Positions 32,587 to 43,580 are shown, counted from the first letter of the stretch. The stretch: DNA of 64,000 nucleotides from Agrocybe praecox (GCA_964017145.1 OZ024846.1:744001-808000), one strand, 5' to 3'. Program-made: numbers and translations. The notes: generated by a model not told the origin, from the letters alone.

Positions 32587-33802
32587 TCATGTAAGGTCAA
32601 TGATTTCTTCAGGAGCAAAGTGACTCTTAGGTTCTTGTTTCATCCGCTTGTTCGAGCCACTACTGCTGGCTTTCTTAGCATTTTTATCTCTTCGAACTTG
32701 TTCGAGCCTATCCTAGAAAGAGGGGGTCAAAGAAACACTCCCAATGATGTGCGGAATAGCATACAAGTAGATGTTTCTCTTCATCATCACTATCGTCTTC
32801 GATGATGATCGTTTCTTGCTTCATGTCAGAAAGCTTTCGTTTCGAGGATGATGAAGATGACCCCTGAGGGGTTGGTTCATTCCCTCGTTGTATTGTCGGT
32901 GGTGATCGTGGAGTCGGGTCGCGAGGAGCAATCTCAATTGCCTGGAGTATGTCTAATAAGGTTTTTAGAAGGTGATTCAGTATAGATCGTAAAAAGGGGG
33001 CGTACCAAGAGCTCGGTATTTGAATACGAAAGTGATTATTTTCCCGAGATCCACACTGGTAAGACTCATTGTGCTTCGGGGTACTTCTACTTTTGCACCA
33101 AGTCTACGGAGGTGACAGGACATCAGACATCTTAAAGCAAGTGTTATCGAAATTACTTACTTGACTTGGTGATCCAGCCCTTTCTTCGAGCGCTCATGAA
33201 CTTTATCCCCAGTGGGAAGTGTAAAGTTGGTGGACAAAGGCCTATCTGACCTTATCAGTTTCGCCTTGAAGATATCCAGCCTAATTTCGCCTGTCTTTCG
33301 CTGAGGCGAAGATTCCAGATAATCATCATCATCTATCATTGATATGTGAGTAGAAATTGCATAAAAGAACAGTCATGATGTTACCTGTTAATTCAAATGA
33401 AGCAAAGACGAATTGTTGCAATTCCGTCGGGGATATTTGGACGCCCGTTATCTCTTGCACGACTTTGTTACCCTCTGTGGTGCCGTAGGATCCGAGATGC
33501 AATCCGTCCACATTGAGCGAGGCCTTTAGACCAGACGAGGTAGGAAATTCCTTTGAATATTTTACCGAGAAAGGCTACTTGGCGAGAGCGGGGAAAGGCA
33601 CGCATCGTGTGAGAACAAACCAAAAAGACGATGCATTGTTCAAGCATACCTGTCCGGCTTCGGAGGCAATCCAGCAGGTAACTTCCTTCTTTTCCTCGTT
33701 AATTTCCGACCCGTAGTGTGGGACTTCTTTCCCGTCCACAAGAACACGGACTTTGAAGTCTGCAAAGGCTATGTACGTTTCTACGGATTGACCGTGGACC
33801 AT
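32587..33802 (-). CDS. DUF7918-like protein B with carboxy-terminal IIDLT
   Basis: It has the same exon order as paralogue A. The first exon carries VRVLVDGKEVPHYGSEINEE and TCWIASEAGQ. Later exons carry HLNVDGLHLGSYGT-type strands, a KVHERSKKGLDHQVK stretch also seen in A, and a basic tail (KRMKQEPKSHFAPEEIIDLT) that ends on the SIM-like IIDLT. A Ser-rich acidic segment near 32780-32890 matches the acidic linker of A. The start could be the ATG at 33802 or an in-frame ATG at 33841. I use 33802 because the leader length then resembles A and C. Length is about 295 residues. Function unknown. Confidence 0.7.
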
Positions 33803-34426
33803 GATCGTCAAATTACATGTAGTTGAGTTTCGTATTCCCAAGTTTATCCAGGTGCCCAGAGAGTCGAAACCCTGAGGTGACTTATCTTGACACTAGTAAT
33901 TGAGAGAATGAACTTGGAGGACCATTAATTCAGCTGAGTACTTGACTGATCAGTGGGGCACGTGCTGTGACGATCCGGGTTATTATCCGGGTCTATTTTT
34001 AGTTTTCATTTTGAAGGCTCTAGTATTACTAAACGGTCTAGTATCGTCGAAACCAACTTCATCCAAACACTTCTGTCATTTGATCTGACCTAGTCAGGGC
34101 TGATGCTAAGCTCTGGAGACTGAGGTCTACAGAACTATCTTACTGAGATGCAGGTCACTTTGGCCGTCACTACCTAGTACTCTAAGCAGACGACAAGGCG
34201 GCGAGTCTCAAATCAATTTCTTATATAGCTTACTGAAAGCCTCAACAAACGGGCGCATAAAAAAATACCATAAGCCCAACAGCCTCGTTCATTTGTTTAT
34301 TTTGTAATTTTATGATAAACTTCCTTCTTTTTCTTTTCTTTTCCAATGCAGGTTAACATTCGATGTCTAGTCAAGATCTATGTATGTCTATTTAGCAATG
34401 AGACTGTTACGAGCTCAGAAAGTGAC
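33803..34426. other. Promoter region of DUF7918-like B
   Basis: Contains the CACGTG box. No further gene is visible before the secreted-protein gene to the right, which is transcribed toward it. Confidence 0.35.
33959..33964. promoter_or_regulatory. CACGTG palindrome upstream of DUF7918-like B
   Basis: It lies 157 bp upstream of the B start in the context ggggCACGTGctgtgacg, matching the A promoter. The C promoter near 39335-39350 has a related but imperfect gatcaggtgatacgtgac string. Confidence 0.4.
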
Positions 34427-34828
34427 TCACCAGACTTCACAAATCGTAGAGGGAGAGCAGAGGAACGAGTTGACCGGACCGCCCGTATTCACATTAGCAC
34501 AAGAGTTCCCGTTGATAACACTCGCGCCGCCCTCGGACTCTTCAAAAGTGCAAGAATTGTTTTCGAAATATGTAACGCAATGCTGGGACCCTCCATTGAT
34601 CTGCAGATAATATTATGTCAGGAACATAGATAGTTCTGAGTCGTTGGTAATACGCACGAAAACCGAATGCCTTCCTGCGAACTGATGGCAGCTGCCGTCA
34701 CACTGGACGGTCAAACCTTCATCGCCGTCGCATACATTACCGCTGAATGCAACAATAGTGTCAGCCATGGTGCATACGCCAAAAGTAGCGACAGCGAGAA
34801 TAAATGATGTGAAGAGCTTTCTCTGCAT
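34427..34828 (-). CDS. Small secreted 8-Cys protein, copy 1
   Basis: Exon 1 (34658-34828) encodes a signal peptide of about 21 residues (MQRKLFTSFILAVATFGVCT) and the first part of the mature protein. Exon 2 (34427-34600) completes it, giving about 113 residues. The mature part has eight Cys, a VQCDGSCHQFAGRHS core, an INGGSQHCVT segment at the splice, an N-glycosylation sequon (NNS), and NGNSCANVNTGGPVNSF. It ends VW before TGA. The stop sits inside a TGGTGAGT string that could also serve as a donor. A TATAAAAG box lies at 34877-34884. Secretion is inferred from the signal peptide; function unknown. It is a sister of the gene at 36295-36701. Confidence 0.8.
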
Positions 34829-34876
34829 ACTGAGAATTGCACTGGACTGAAGGAAAACATGTTTGGTTTATGGTAG

Positions 34877-34884
34877 CTTTTATA
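34877..34884 (-). promoter_or_regulatory. TATA box of secreted protein copy 1
   Basis: TATAAAAG on the minus strand, 49 bp upstream of the ATG. The same box stands at nearly the same distance before copy 2. Confidence 0.65.
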
Positions 34885-35230
34885 ATGTCCTGGTATTATT
34901 TGTCATAGATCTGAAAGATCCAAGGTCAACAAAGAAGTAAGCCATTAAGATAAATTCACCTCTAAGGTATACTTTTATTAGACATTAGACAAGTGCTGAA
35001 CTGTATGTCGGGTCTGTCGGAAATACTTTCCTACACCCAAGCCCACTTAATGCCCCATGACGTCCTTTCGGCGTCTACGAATACTGCCATTAAAAATAGA
35101 GACACCTTATATGGAAAATAATTATGCAACTAACTCGGGCTCCTGTCACCCGATGTGCCTTTGTATCTATATCTTGGGCACGGGATAGGATTCTATATAC
35201 ACCATGGGAAAGAATGCGAAAATTCTCATA

Positions 35231-35476
35231 TTAGTCCTTCTTGTAGACCCAACTGATTCGAATTCTGCCATAACTATAAGACCCGATCATAGACTCCTCG
35301 GCTTGTTCTTTTCTTAAATGTTCAATAATAATCGATCTCAGTATTCTCCCAACAAAAAAAGGCCAGCTTACGTTTGTGAGCTGCTCTTGTCCGTAGCCAA
35401 CAGGCAGTGGCTGCTGGGCAAATACAGCCGCCCAGAAATTTGAAGGACTGAGATCCTCACGCGATGGGAGACCCAA
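35231..35476 (-). CDS. Possible small unknown gene
   Basis: An 81-codon frame reads MGLPSREDLSPSNFWAA... and ends GRIRISWVYKKD. A GT...AG pair inside it (near 35312-35365) could remove VSWPFFVGRI-type residues and keep the frame, so a two-exon gene of about 60 residues is also possible. No signal peptide or domain. Weak candidate. Confidence 0.22.
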   Translation of the reverse strand: MGLPSREDLSPSNFWAAVFAQQPLPVGYGQEQLTNVSWPFFVGRILRSIIIEHLRKEQAEESMIGSYSYGRIRISWVYKKD

Positions 35477-36294
35477 TTTATTTTTAGCATCCAGTGACCG
35501 ATCACTATGTTGAGGCTATGACAGGCATTAAATGCGGCTTTGCCATCAAATTTAAAAGTGATGCATTGATGTCAAGCTGCGGATGATTCCAGCGCCCAAG
35601 CCACAAGACCAAGCGAACATGGGAGAATTATATTATTCCATCGTACTGCTTTCTAAAAATGAGGCTTGTGCATACACAAATCTAAATCAGTATATGCTAC
35701 CTTCTAGCCTGCCTCGTATGTCCAGAAACGCATACATTACACTTCAGCGTCTACGGTCACTTACTCTCGTGCCATGTTGTCATATCGACAGTATCAAAAA
35801 TCCATCACGGGGCAAAGTGCACTCCTTGCTTATCCACTGCCCTGGCACTGACAATATACATTAACATCCAGCACCTTTGAAAGGTTGGCACACATTAACC
35901 TGCCGGAACAAATATTCCCGAATTTTCCATATTTGATGCATGTTCACAGCTCAGTGTCACATACCTCAAAAGAATGGGCGCTTAAATGACCTTTCTTGTT
36001 GAAGGACCAACACTGACATAATTCTTGGTTAATATGTCAATTTATAAGAGTTTGGCTTACTACTAGCGCTCAGCTTCCGAGTATCACAATGCAATCATAT
36101 TAGGTTATTTATTTTCGAAGCCATGTTGAGTTGGCAGTTACAATCCATTACGGAACATTGAACAATGATGACATATTTTGAGTTTTTACGTAATACAAGT
36201 TTTTTTTTTCGAAGATAGTACGTATCAGCGAGCTCATCGGCCAGGTCTACCATTATGCTGTTAGAAGTCACGCGTGCAAGCACAAATGCGAAAC

Positions 36295-36701
36295 TTACCA
36301 GACAAGGCAGAGTGTATTGGGCGCACAAATGAACGAGTTGACAGGGCCACCGGTATTCACATTGGCACACGAATTCCCGTTGACGATGCTCGTTCCTCCC
36401 TCAGACTCCTGGAAGGTGCAAGAGTTGTTTTCGAAGAAGGTGACACAGTGCTGGGAGCCTCCGTTTATCTAGAAACATCAAAATATCAGCCTCGCAAACG
36501 GTCCTGGTTACTGAATAGCGCGGTAATACGCACGCGAACGGAGTGTCTCCCAGCGAACTGGTGGCAACTTCCATCGCACTGGACTGTTGCGCCAGCATTG
36601 CCATCGCAGGAGCTACCGTCGAAGGCGACTATGGTGTCTCCCTTTGCAAAGATGGCAAGACTAACAGCTACGAGGAACGTAGAAAGGAATTTTGTCTGCA
36701 T
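36295..36701 (-). CDS. Small secreted 8-Cys protein, copy 2
   Basis: Exon 1 (36534-36701) gives the signal peptide (MQTKFLSTFLVAVSLAIFAK) and DTIVAFDGSSCDG..., and exon 2 (36295-36468) the rest, for about 112 residues. All eight Cys, the CDGSCHQFAGRHS core, the NNS sequon and the VNGNSCANVNTGGPVNSF block match copy 1, and the intron is in the same position and phase. The start is MQTK, next to the signal peptide, rather than the in-frame Met 17 codons upstream. The stop TAA lies in a TGGTAAGT string, again donor-like, so a further 3' exon cannot be excluded. A TATA box is at 36754-36761. Function unknown. Confidence 0.82.
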
Positions 36702-36753
36702 GGTAGTAAGAGAGTTAACTTGAACTGGGGAGTTCTTGAAGCATCTATCCACT

Positions 36754-36761
36754 CTTTTATA
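36754..36761 (-). promoter_or_regulatory. TATA box of secreted protein copy 2
   Basis: TATAAAAG on the minus strand, 53 bp upstream of the ATG at 36701, mirroring copy 1. Confidence 0.65.
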
Positions 36762-38022
36762 GCGTGCAAGGTATACCGTGATATTAAAGACTGAGGTAAA
36801 ATACCCAAGTTTACACTGATCTATAACGGTAAACTAGCTATCAAAAGGCCGACCAGCCGACAGTCAGGCTCGGGCCCAATATTGGAAGCTTTGTGTTTTC
36901 AGTGCGTCCGGACACCAGAGTTAGCACTTCACTTACATTGATCAAAGAATCTACCCTGTATACACGTCTATTAAAAGTCCACTTGGGCTTCTCGGCGTCT
37001 AATGATAGTAACATACCCATACTGGCACTCATCGGATGTGACGTTATAAAGCTCCGGTCTTACTCATCTATTCGCCAGAAATCAACAGATTTTATTATAT
37101 ACATATGGTCAGTTTTATCTGGTACTACAATTGTCAATTGCCTCTGATTTTAGTACATAATATTTAGGTGTACTATTTATCCGCCGGCTTCGGTGCGAGA
37201 GTGACTTGCGGAGGTCTGATAGACATATATATTCGAAACACTCGATCGACAGTATGTGTAAGTTAAGCTTTAATATCACCGCATCCCACATATAAATATA
37301 CAATGAACATGTGGTCCGTAGTAAGCTATATATGCTTACATGCTAGGATGACAATGTCGATGCATATCATGATGCTTTAAGCGTCACTGACTGTGTAGAA
37401 GCCTCAGTGGCATATACGCGTACCTGCCTCGGAAGCTAGAACCTTTATATTTGTACATGCCTGAACAAGACTCAAGTAAGTGGACCCCTTCTCTCTAGAG
37501 TCTGGAGTAAGCCTGACTGGCCTCGTGTTTGGGTGCGACGAGCGATTACAGTAGTGTTTACTCGCCGTGTGATGACTCATGGTTGATGACGCTCTTTCAT
37601 TTTTTATACTTCATGGGATCTTCTGGCACTTCCATGGAGGTTTATCCACGTCTTCACGTCTTCACGTCTTCACGGTTTACGTAAATAATGTTCTCCAGGA
37701 ATTGAATCAAAAATAAATAAATGTTCGGGCTTTCAGAACAGGTCATCATGACATCATACATGGCGCCCGGAATAGGACCTGGGTACATACTGGAAATGAT
37801 ACATTTACATAGGATGATAAATCATTGGTGTTTACTGTTAAAAGAGGCAGAGGGAATAAGGTTTCCAGTGTGGTAATTGAAGGTTATTCCACGTCTTCGA
37901 AGAATAGTACAAATCTGCCCCACTATGCGTAATATGGGCGACAAAGACACATTAGATCTACAGGGCAAAAATTATACGACATAGCTAGACATAAAAAATT
38001 ATGAGGAGACTTGCACAGAAAT
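36762..38022. other. Gene-free spacer
   Basis: No frame with coding character on either strand. It includes a short microsatellite at 37649-37674 and AT-rich sequence with TATA-type strings near 37290. Confidence 0.4.
37649..37674. repeat. 8-bp tandem repeat, three copies
   Basis: The unit CGTCTTCA is repeated three times head to tail, followed by CG. It is a small microsatellite in non-coding sequence. Confidence 0.8.
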
Positions 38023-39220
38023 TTACGTCAGGTCGATAATTTCGCCTGGAATAAAGTGAGTTTTCTCTTCCTCCTTGACCGAGTTTTCAGCACCAATTCG
38101 GCGCCGCTTCTGCCTAACTACATTAAGTCGTTCCTGATAAACGTATGTCACTTTCAATAACAATTAGCCAAGAGAATGTAACGATGTAACCTACGACTAA
38201 GCGCCTTTCTTCCTCTTCCAATGTAATGTCGACCACTTCGTCGTCATCTGATTCAGCGGTTATGTCAACAGATCCTTCGGTTCTTTTCCGTTTCTCGGAT
38301 TTAGGCGAAGAGGAAGTTCCGACTTGTGTGTCCTGTGAGAGAGACTTGGTCTCCGAGTCATTGCTAGTAAGCCCATTCGCTCGAAGCATTTCTGAAAAGA
38401 CAATAATAAGAGAAACAGAACGCAGGCGGGATGGTGTTCGTTTTGTACCTAGGGGTCGGTACCTTATGATAAAAGTGGCTTCTGTGAACAGATACTTCAC
38501 TATGTATGTTACAGTATCTGGAGGCACAGGACGTTTGTTGCCAAGTCTGGAGATGATCAGGAGTTTGTGTTTTAGGAGTTTGAGGAAGAAAAACGCACTT
38601 TGCTTGATGATTCAAACTTTTTTTTGACCGCTCATGTAATTTATTTGTATCGGGAAGGTTATAAGTCGCAAAGGGCCTAGTATCGTCCTGTGTAAGCGTC
38701 ACTTTTTCAACAACTATCTTGATTTCTCCTGTTTTTGAGGCCTTGGAAGCTTCAAGATACGAGTCATCATCTAGTGATTGATGAATCTGAAACTCCTAAT
38801 TACAAAATAGTCATGTAATCGTACCTGTGAGATCAATGTCCGCAAAGATTAACTCTCGATCTTCGGTTTGTGAGATTTGTGCGGTATCCGCCGTCACAGT
38901 TCTTTTGTTGTGCAAAGGGACTGCATAGCTAGCAACCTGTAGTCCGTCTACAAAGAATTTAGCTCTCCTTTCGATAGGCTCAGAAGTGATGTCCACCAGC
39001 ATTGAGAACGGCTGGTAAAAAACACCTGTATGTCAGATTGAATAGTGTACAATGTCCATGAGTGTACCTTTCCGGCCTCAGATGCTATCCAGCATGTAGA
39101 CTCTTTCTTCTCCTCGTTCACCTCGATTGAATAATGGGGTACGTTTTTACCATCGACGAGAACTCGACCAATGTACCCGCCACATGTTAGACTTGTATCC
39201 GGCAGAGGAGGAGAAGACAT
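38023..39220 (-). CDS. DUF7918-like protein C with carboxy-terminal IIDLT
   Basis: Third member of the set, separated from B by the two secreted-protein genes. Exon 1 has GRVLVDGKNVPHYSIEVNEE and STCWIASEAGK. Later exons have FVDGLQVASYAVPLHNKR, a TNKLHERSKKSLNHQAK stretch aligned with KVHERAKKGLNHH in A, an ATFIIRYRPL segment, an acidic SIM-like VVDITLEEEE, and a carboxy-terminus EEKTHFIPGEIIDLT. Start at the ATG before SSPPLPDTSL. It is more divergent than A and B from each other, with a shorter basic tail. Function unknown; the (V/I)IDLT end is shared by all three. Confidence 0.72.
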
Positions 39221-39641
39221 ATAACTTGAAAGCTTTCGGTGAGATTCGTGAAAGATCCTATGTTGGCACAACGCCGAACGGAACAAAGAGCGAGCTGGAA
39301 AGATTTAAGGAAAGCAGCTTGCGTTATTTGATCAGGTGATACGTGACGCCTGGTGTTTTATAAATCATTTTATCACGCGCATGCCCATGTCTCTACCGTG
39401 TTTTTTCCCACGTAGGACATTGGTTCTTTTTTGGTCTTTGCCAACAGATATGCTCATGGCCAGCGAAACAAATTTTGACAATGCATCAGATTATCGCTGA
39501 TCCCGATACGATCTTCAGGTCTAATCACAAAGGATGTGATGTGATTCTCCTGGTCGCACATCGCTACGCCGGAGCTCTCTGTACAGTTCAGAAATTGATA
39601 AGAGCCTTGAACACTGGTTCTCCAGGTACTCCCCCGAAATC
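39221..39641. other. Divergent promoter region
   Basis: Lies between DUF7918-like C (minus) and the 7TM gene (plus). A gatcaggtgatacgtgac string near 39330-39350 resembles the CACGTG contexts upstream of A and B. No gene. Confidence 0.35.
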
Positions 39642-41016
39642 ATGCCAAACGCACCACGTAGTGCCATTAATCTTACCACTACCGTCCTGTTCGATGTCCT
39701 CTCCTTCGCGGGCGTTATATCCCTCTCTCTAATTCTGTGGACCGTCTGGCGCTTCAGGGTCTACCGTACTGCAACCTGGTCATTATGCATCACTTCCTGG
39801 GCTCTCTATAGTTTTGGCCACCTCCTGATAATTGGACGTCAGACGGTTGGCTCGGTACCTAATTTCGCGTTATGCCTCAGTCAAGCCACGATTATATATG
39901 CCGATCCTGTACTGCACGTAGTTTTCCATACCAATATTATTCATTCTAGCTAACCTCTTGTAGAGCAGCAGCAGCTTCCACCGCTTTCTTATCGCAGGTT
40001 TGTTCTCGTCTTTTAGATATCTTGTATTCTTGATTAACTTCGTTCTATATTAGGTTTACCTCGATATAAAATACTCGTTACGAGGGGAGAGCGTCCCGAG
40101 AAGCTACATAGCTACAGTGTGTTGTATCGCTTTCTGTGCCCACTTATTGATCCGTTAATCAAATTTAGATGCTCGTTGCATCCATCAGTGGTTGGGCGTC
40201 AATGTTGGTCCTAACATTAGTTGTGAGTTCACGACTTCCAAAGATTTAGCTTTGATTTTGACTGTATCCTAAGTCTGGCCTAAATAATCCAAATACGGTT
40301 GAAAGAGAGAAGAACGGTTTGATATGCCATATATCCCATCCACTACCGTACGTTTCTGCTGCCTCCTCAATACGTTCATACAGCACCAATTCATCCTGTT
40401 TTGTCAGGCATTATGTTTCAGGGGCTATAGTATTGGTTCTGCTGATAATCAGCGTACTTGTCAACGGTGATCAAGATGATGTTAATTCATAACAGCTTTC
40501 GCAGACTAACACTGCCAATATTTCTCAGTAGCTATCGCGTTGACGTTCTTGCGGAACAGAACCAAGTGGCCGAATGCTACCCGATCATATTCGGCGAGTC
40601 TACTTCCTCGCATCATTCTCCTCGACACTGCCCAATTTATCGCCTTAATGTTCGTTTTTTAAAAACTGATGAACGAAAATACATGCTGACGAGGCGTTAT
40701 AGGCTGGGCATCTACGAAGTTATTCCTCATATCGGTCCTCATGATACAGGAATGGTGTGCGTCATCATGGCATCGTGTCAGTCTTCTCCTGCCCAGCGAT
40801 TTATGTTGGTCATTCATTGATTTATGACTTGCAGTGCCAGCTGTGGCCGGTACAATTTTTGGATTACAGACAGTATGTCACCTTTATATGTTCCTTTACT
40901 TTCTCGCGGGAGACCGACAACTTAATCTATGAACAACTCAGGATCTTTTACAAATTTGGAAACGACTTCTCTTCAGTCGAACTAAACCTGTTATGCTAGT
41001 AATGAACAACGTATGA
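39642..41016 (+). CDS. Fungal 7TM receptor-like membrane protein
   Basis: Exon 1 has two to three hydrophobic helices (VLFDVLSFAGVISLSLILWT; ATWSLCITSWALYSFGHLLI; ATIIYADPVL). Later exons give STAFLSQ|VYLDIKYSLRGE, SISGWASMLVLTLVV, the hallmark GLNNPNTVEREKNGLICHI, AIVLVLLIISVLVN, FLRNRTKWPNA, and a last helix AVAGTIFGLQTDLLQIWKRL. The order and the G-L-x2-P-x2-V...CHI loop match a large Agaricomycete family of GPCR-like proteins. Most introns have GT...AG ends, but the first needs a GC donor or a different junction to keep frame, so either exon 1 is misjoined by me or the copy is decaying. Ligand and coupling unknown. Confidence 0.55.
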
Positions 41017-41238
41017 AGAGAACTACAATAGGTCAAAAATGTATTTGTATGTGATCACTGTAGTTTTAGTTTCAATTTGTAAATCTAGAGTTTCTGAATA
41101 TTATCAGGTAGTTTATTGGTACACGGGTCAAGCTTGAATTAGCTCTAGATTGGCCATGGTCATGACCCAGATATTGGACCTTGAGGGCCCCTTCGGTATT
41201 AAAGTAAAGGAACGAAGGAAGGGAAAAGAAGAAGCATA
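41017..41238. other. Intergenic, left of the MITE
   Basis: Short AT-rich sequence, no gene. Confidence 0.4.
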
Positions 41239-41934
41239 CAGTCATTCACCAGTCAATGACCTACCCCAGTCAATGGCTCAAAACACATTCCTGCTCTCAG
41301 TTTTTGAGCAAATATCTTAATTCTTTTTGTATTGTGTCTGGATATGTTAGCTCTATACGAAACCGAAGTTTATAAGCTCTGAGATATTTCGATGTCTTGA
41401 TATACCCAAATCAATATCGAAGTGGCCTGAAAGTGAATTTAGATTTGCATATCTCGGGATGAAATATTGCAAAATAGCTGGTTCTTTTTGGTATGATTGT
41501 GTTAGATACAGCAAAAGTCATGATACACTTATTTGGAGTTCCATCAGATGCTTCAGAGCAGCGAGAATAGCTGAAAGGATGAAATTGCGCTCAAACTGGA
41601 TGACTGGACACAGATCGTCACATCCTGTCACAATTGCCGTTTTAAGATTTTAGCGGGTTCAGACAGTGATGGCAGCGATAGTGACTAAGCAAATTAGCTA
41701 AATTGGGCCCAACGTGACAGTGGGTCATTGACCGGTATAGGCCTGATCTTGCCTCGCAAAATTGATAATGCGCGATATATCATTCAACCATTAAAAATTG
41801 GGATTATAAACGGACATTATGGAGTCTGTAATGTATTTCTATAATTTTGTCAGTTAAAAAACTTTGTATCCCTTTTATTAGACATTTCCGAGAGCAATCT
41901 TTATTTGGGTGGGTCATTGACTGGTGAATGACTG
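41239..41934. mobile_element. Non-autonomous DNA transposon (MITE) of Tc1/mariner/pogo type
   Basis: The left end begins CAGTCATTCACCAGTCAATG and continues ACCTACCC. The right end is its reverse complement, ending CATTGACTGGTGAATGACTG. About 30 of 31 bases pair. The dinucleotide TA flanks both ends (41237-41238 and 41935-41936), the expected target duplication of Tc1/mariner/pogo elements, and the termini CAGT...ACTG fit that superfamily. The 696-bp interior encodes no transposase-like frame. A third partial copy of the terminal sequence (GGGTCATTGACCGGTATA) lies inside near 41721, and a second short CCAGTCAATG sits next to the left end. It stands in a gene-free gap between the 7TM gene and the tail-anchored protein gene. 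Confidence 0.82.
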
Positions 41935-42006
41935 TAGATCGGAATCTCCATCCACATGAAAAGAGGCAGCAAAATAATGAGAATACAGAAAATCATGCAT
42001 CATACA

Positions 42007-43580
42007 TCATACAAGCCCGCTCCCAGCCATCCTCACCGTATCCCCAACCACGCGAACAATCTCTCCCCATGCTCTCTGCACTAGCCCGCCTTCTGCAACA
42101 CCACTGGCAGCTTGCAATCTCCGCCTAACCAAGTCAGCATTACTGCTTGCAGAAACGGCGGCAGCTATCGAAGCTGCCGCCGTTCCACCCTCGAGTCCCA
42201 ACTGTAGTAGCCTCTTCCTGCGTTTCATCCGCAGAACAAATGATATCAATGGAATTAGAACAAATAACACCAAGAACGTCGTTATTCTTGTACTGGTGAG
42301 ATAGGGTGCTAGTGATGCACGAATCAAAGCATACATGCTCGGCGACGTCGGCCGTGCAGATACCTGATGAGCCAAATTCGAACGCGGAAGAGAGCTGTGA
42401 CCGGAGCTTGCAGAAGAAGACAGTCTGCGTATTTGTGAATGTGCTCTGGAGCTCCTGTTTTTGGTCGTACTTGAGTTACTGGCATTACCATTGGGTAGAG
42501 AAGCAAGGGATGCTCGTGGTGTGGCAGTTCCATCCGAGGAAACGGAGCCTGATGATAACGATGATGGTATTTCTGTTAACGCAGAAAGTGCAGAACGATT
42601 CAAAGGTACAACGGTGTGCGTTGATGTTGTTGACAGAGAAGATGATGATGAGGAGGAGGAGGAAGGAGCAGGGGAATTAGAGCGAGGTGATGATATCGTT
42701 GAGCTTGGGGCAGGGAAAGAAGGTTCTGCGGGTTTAAAAGGATGGCGAGAAGCTATCGCTTGAATATACAAGTCGTTCAGACTACTTTTGAGATCCTATG
42801 GAAGAGTCGTCAGCTTCTTATAACGAGAAGAAAATCATGACCGTTTCGCACCGCTCGCTTATGGGTAGACATTTCACTTTCATACTCCAAAAACTCTTTG
42901 GCGTATTCCCATTGCTCCAATCTGGGCAGAATATGAAGACAATATAGGTCCAAGACCTTCGCGTAGCCATCCGCCTCGGGGCCATCCAGTGAATATTGAG
43001 GTTCTCGACGAGCGAGCCAGTCTTCGACCATGATTCTTCCTACATCCGAAGCGTCCAATTTAAGACTGCAGTAGATCAATGTCGTCAGAACTTGGATTGG
43101 AAGGTATGCGGCGTTTAAGACACCCTTCTGCGCGTTTCCGACGGAAGGGGTGAACAAAGCCATGGAGCGATTGTATATCGAAGTGGCAAGAGAATGGGGC
43201 GAGTCTGAAAGCAGGGTACGCAGTGACTCTGGTAGAATTTCTGTTGACGGTGGGGGTGAGATATACACTGTTGACTCGAAAGTAATTCTAAGGATATCCC
43301 ATTTCCTCCGGTGGTCTGAGAGCGCGTCGACGGCGCTCTGGGGTGGTTTCAGCAGATCAAATGCAGACCTTAGTAGCGAGTAGGTTAAAGGAATATCCCT
43401 GATAACGAAAGCTCGGGCTGCACGAGTGTATAGAGTGCGCAAAGTAGCTGCCGTTGAAGTTTGGGGCGACGTGCTGGACGTCAATGGCGGTGTCGGAGGC
43501 TGTAGGCCAGCTTTGAGGGGAAGTTGAGAGGAAAAAGAGGAGTATTTAGCCACCTTCGTCGTCGTCGTCGCTGTCGGCAT
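42007..43580 (-). CDS. Tail-anchored membrane protein, possible Pex26/Pex15-like peroxin
   Basis: Exon 1 (42852-43580) is helical and TPR-like (TLYTRAARAFVIRDIPLTYS; RRKWDILRITFESTVY; LPRLEQWEYAKEFLEYESEM). Donor GTGCGA joins it at HKRA|DLKSSLNDLYIQAIAS to exon 2 (42007-42795), which is Ser/Pro/Thr-rich and ends in one hydrophobic span (ITTFLVLFVLIPLISFVLRM) followed by MKRRKRLL and a short helical tail. Total about 505 residues. A helical cytosolic domain, low-complexity linker, single carboxy-terminal anchor and basic flank is the layout of Pex26/Pex15, which recruit the Pex1-Pex6 ATPase to peroxisomes. The match is by architecture, and other tail-anchored proteins remain possible. Confidence 0.7.

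Larger units (their letters stand above)
34829..36294. other. Spacer between the two secreted-protein genes
   Basis: The stretch holds one candidate short gene at 35231-35476. Other frames, such as 35583-35864, show no domain. No long repeat was recognised. Confidence 0.35.
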
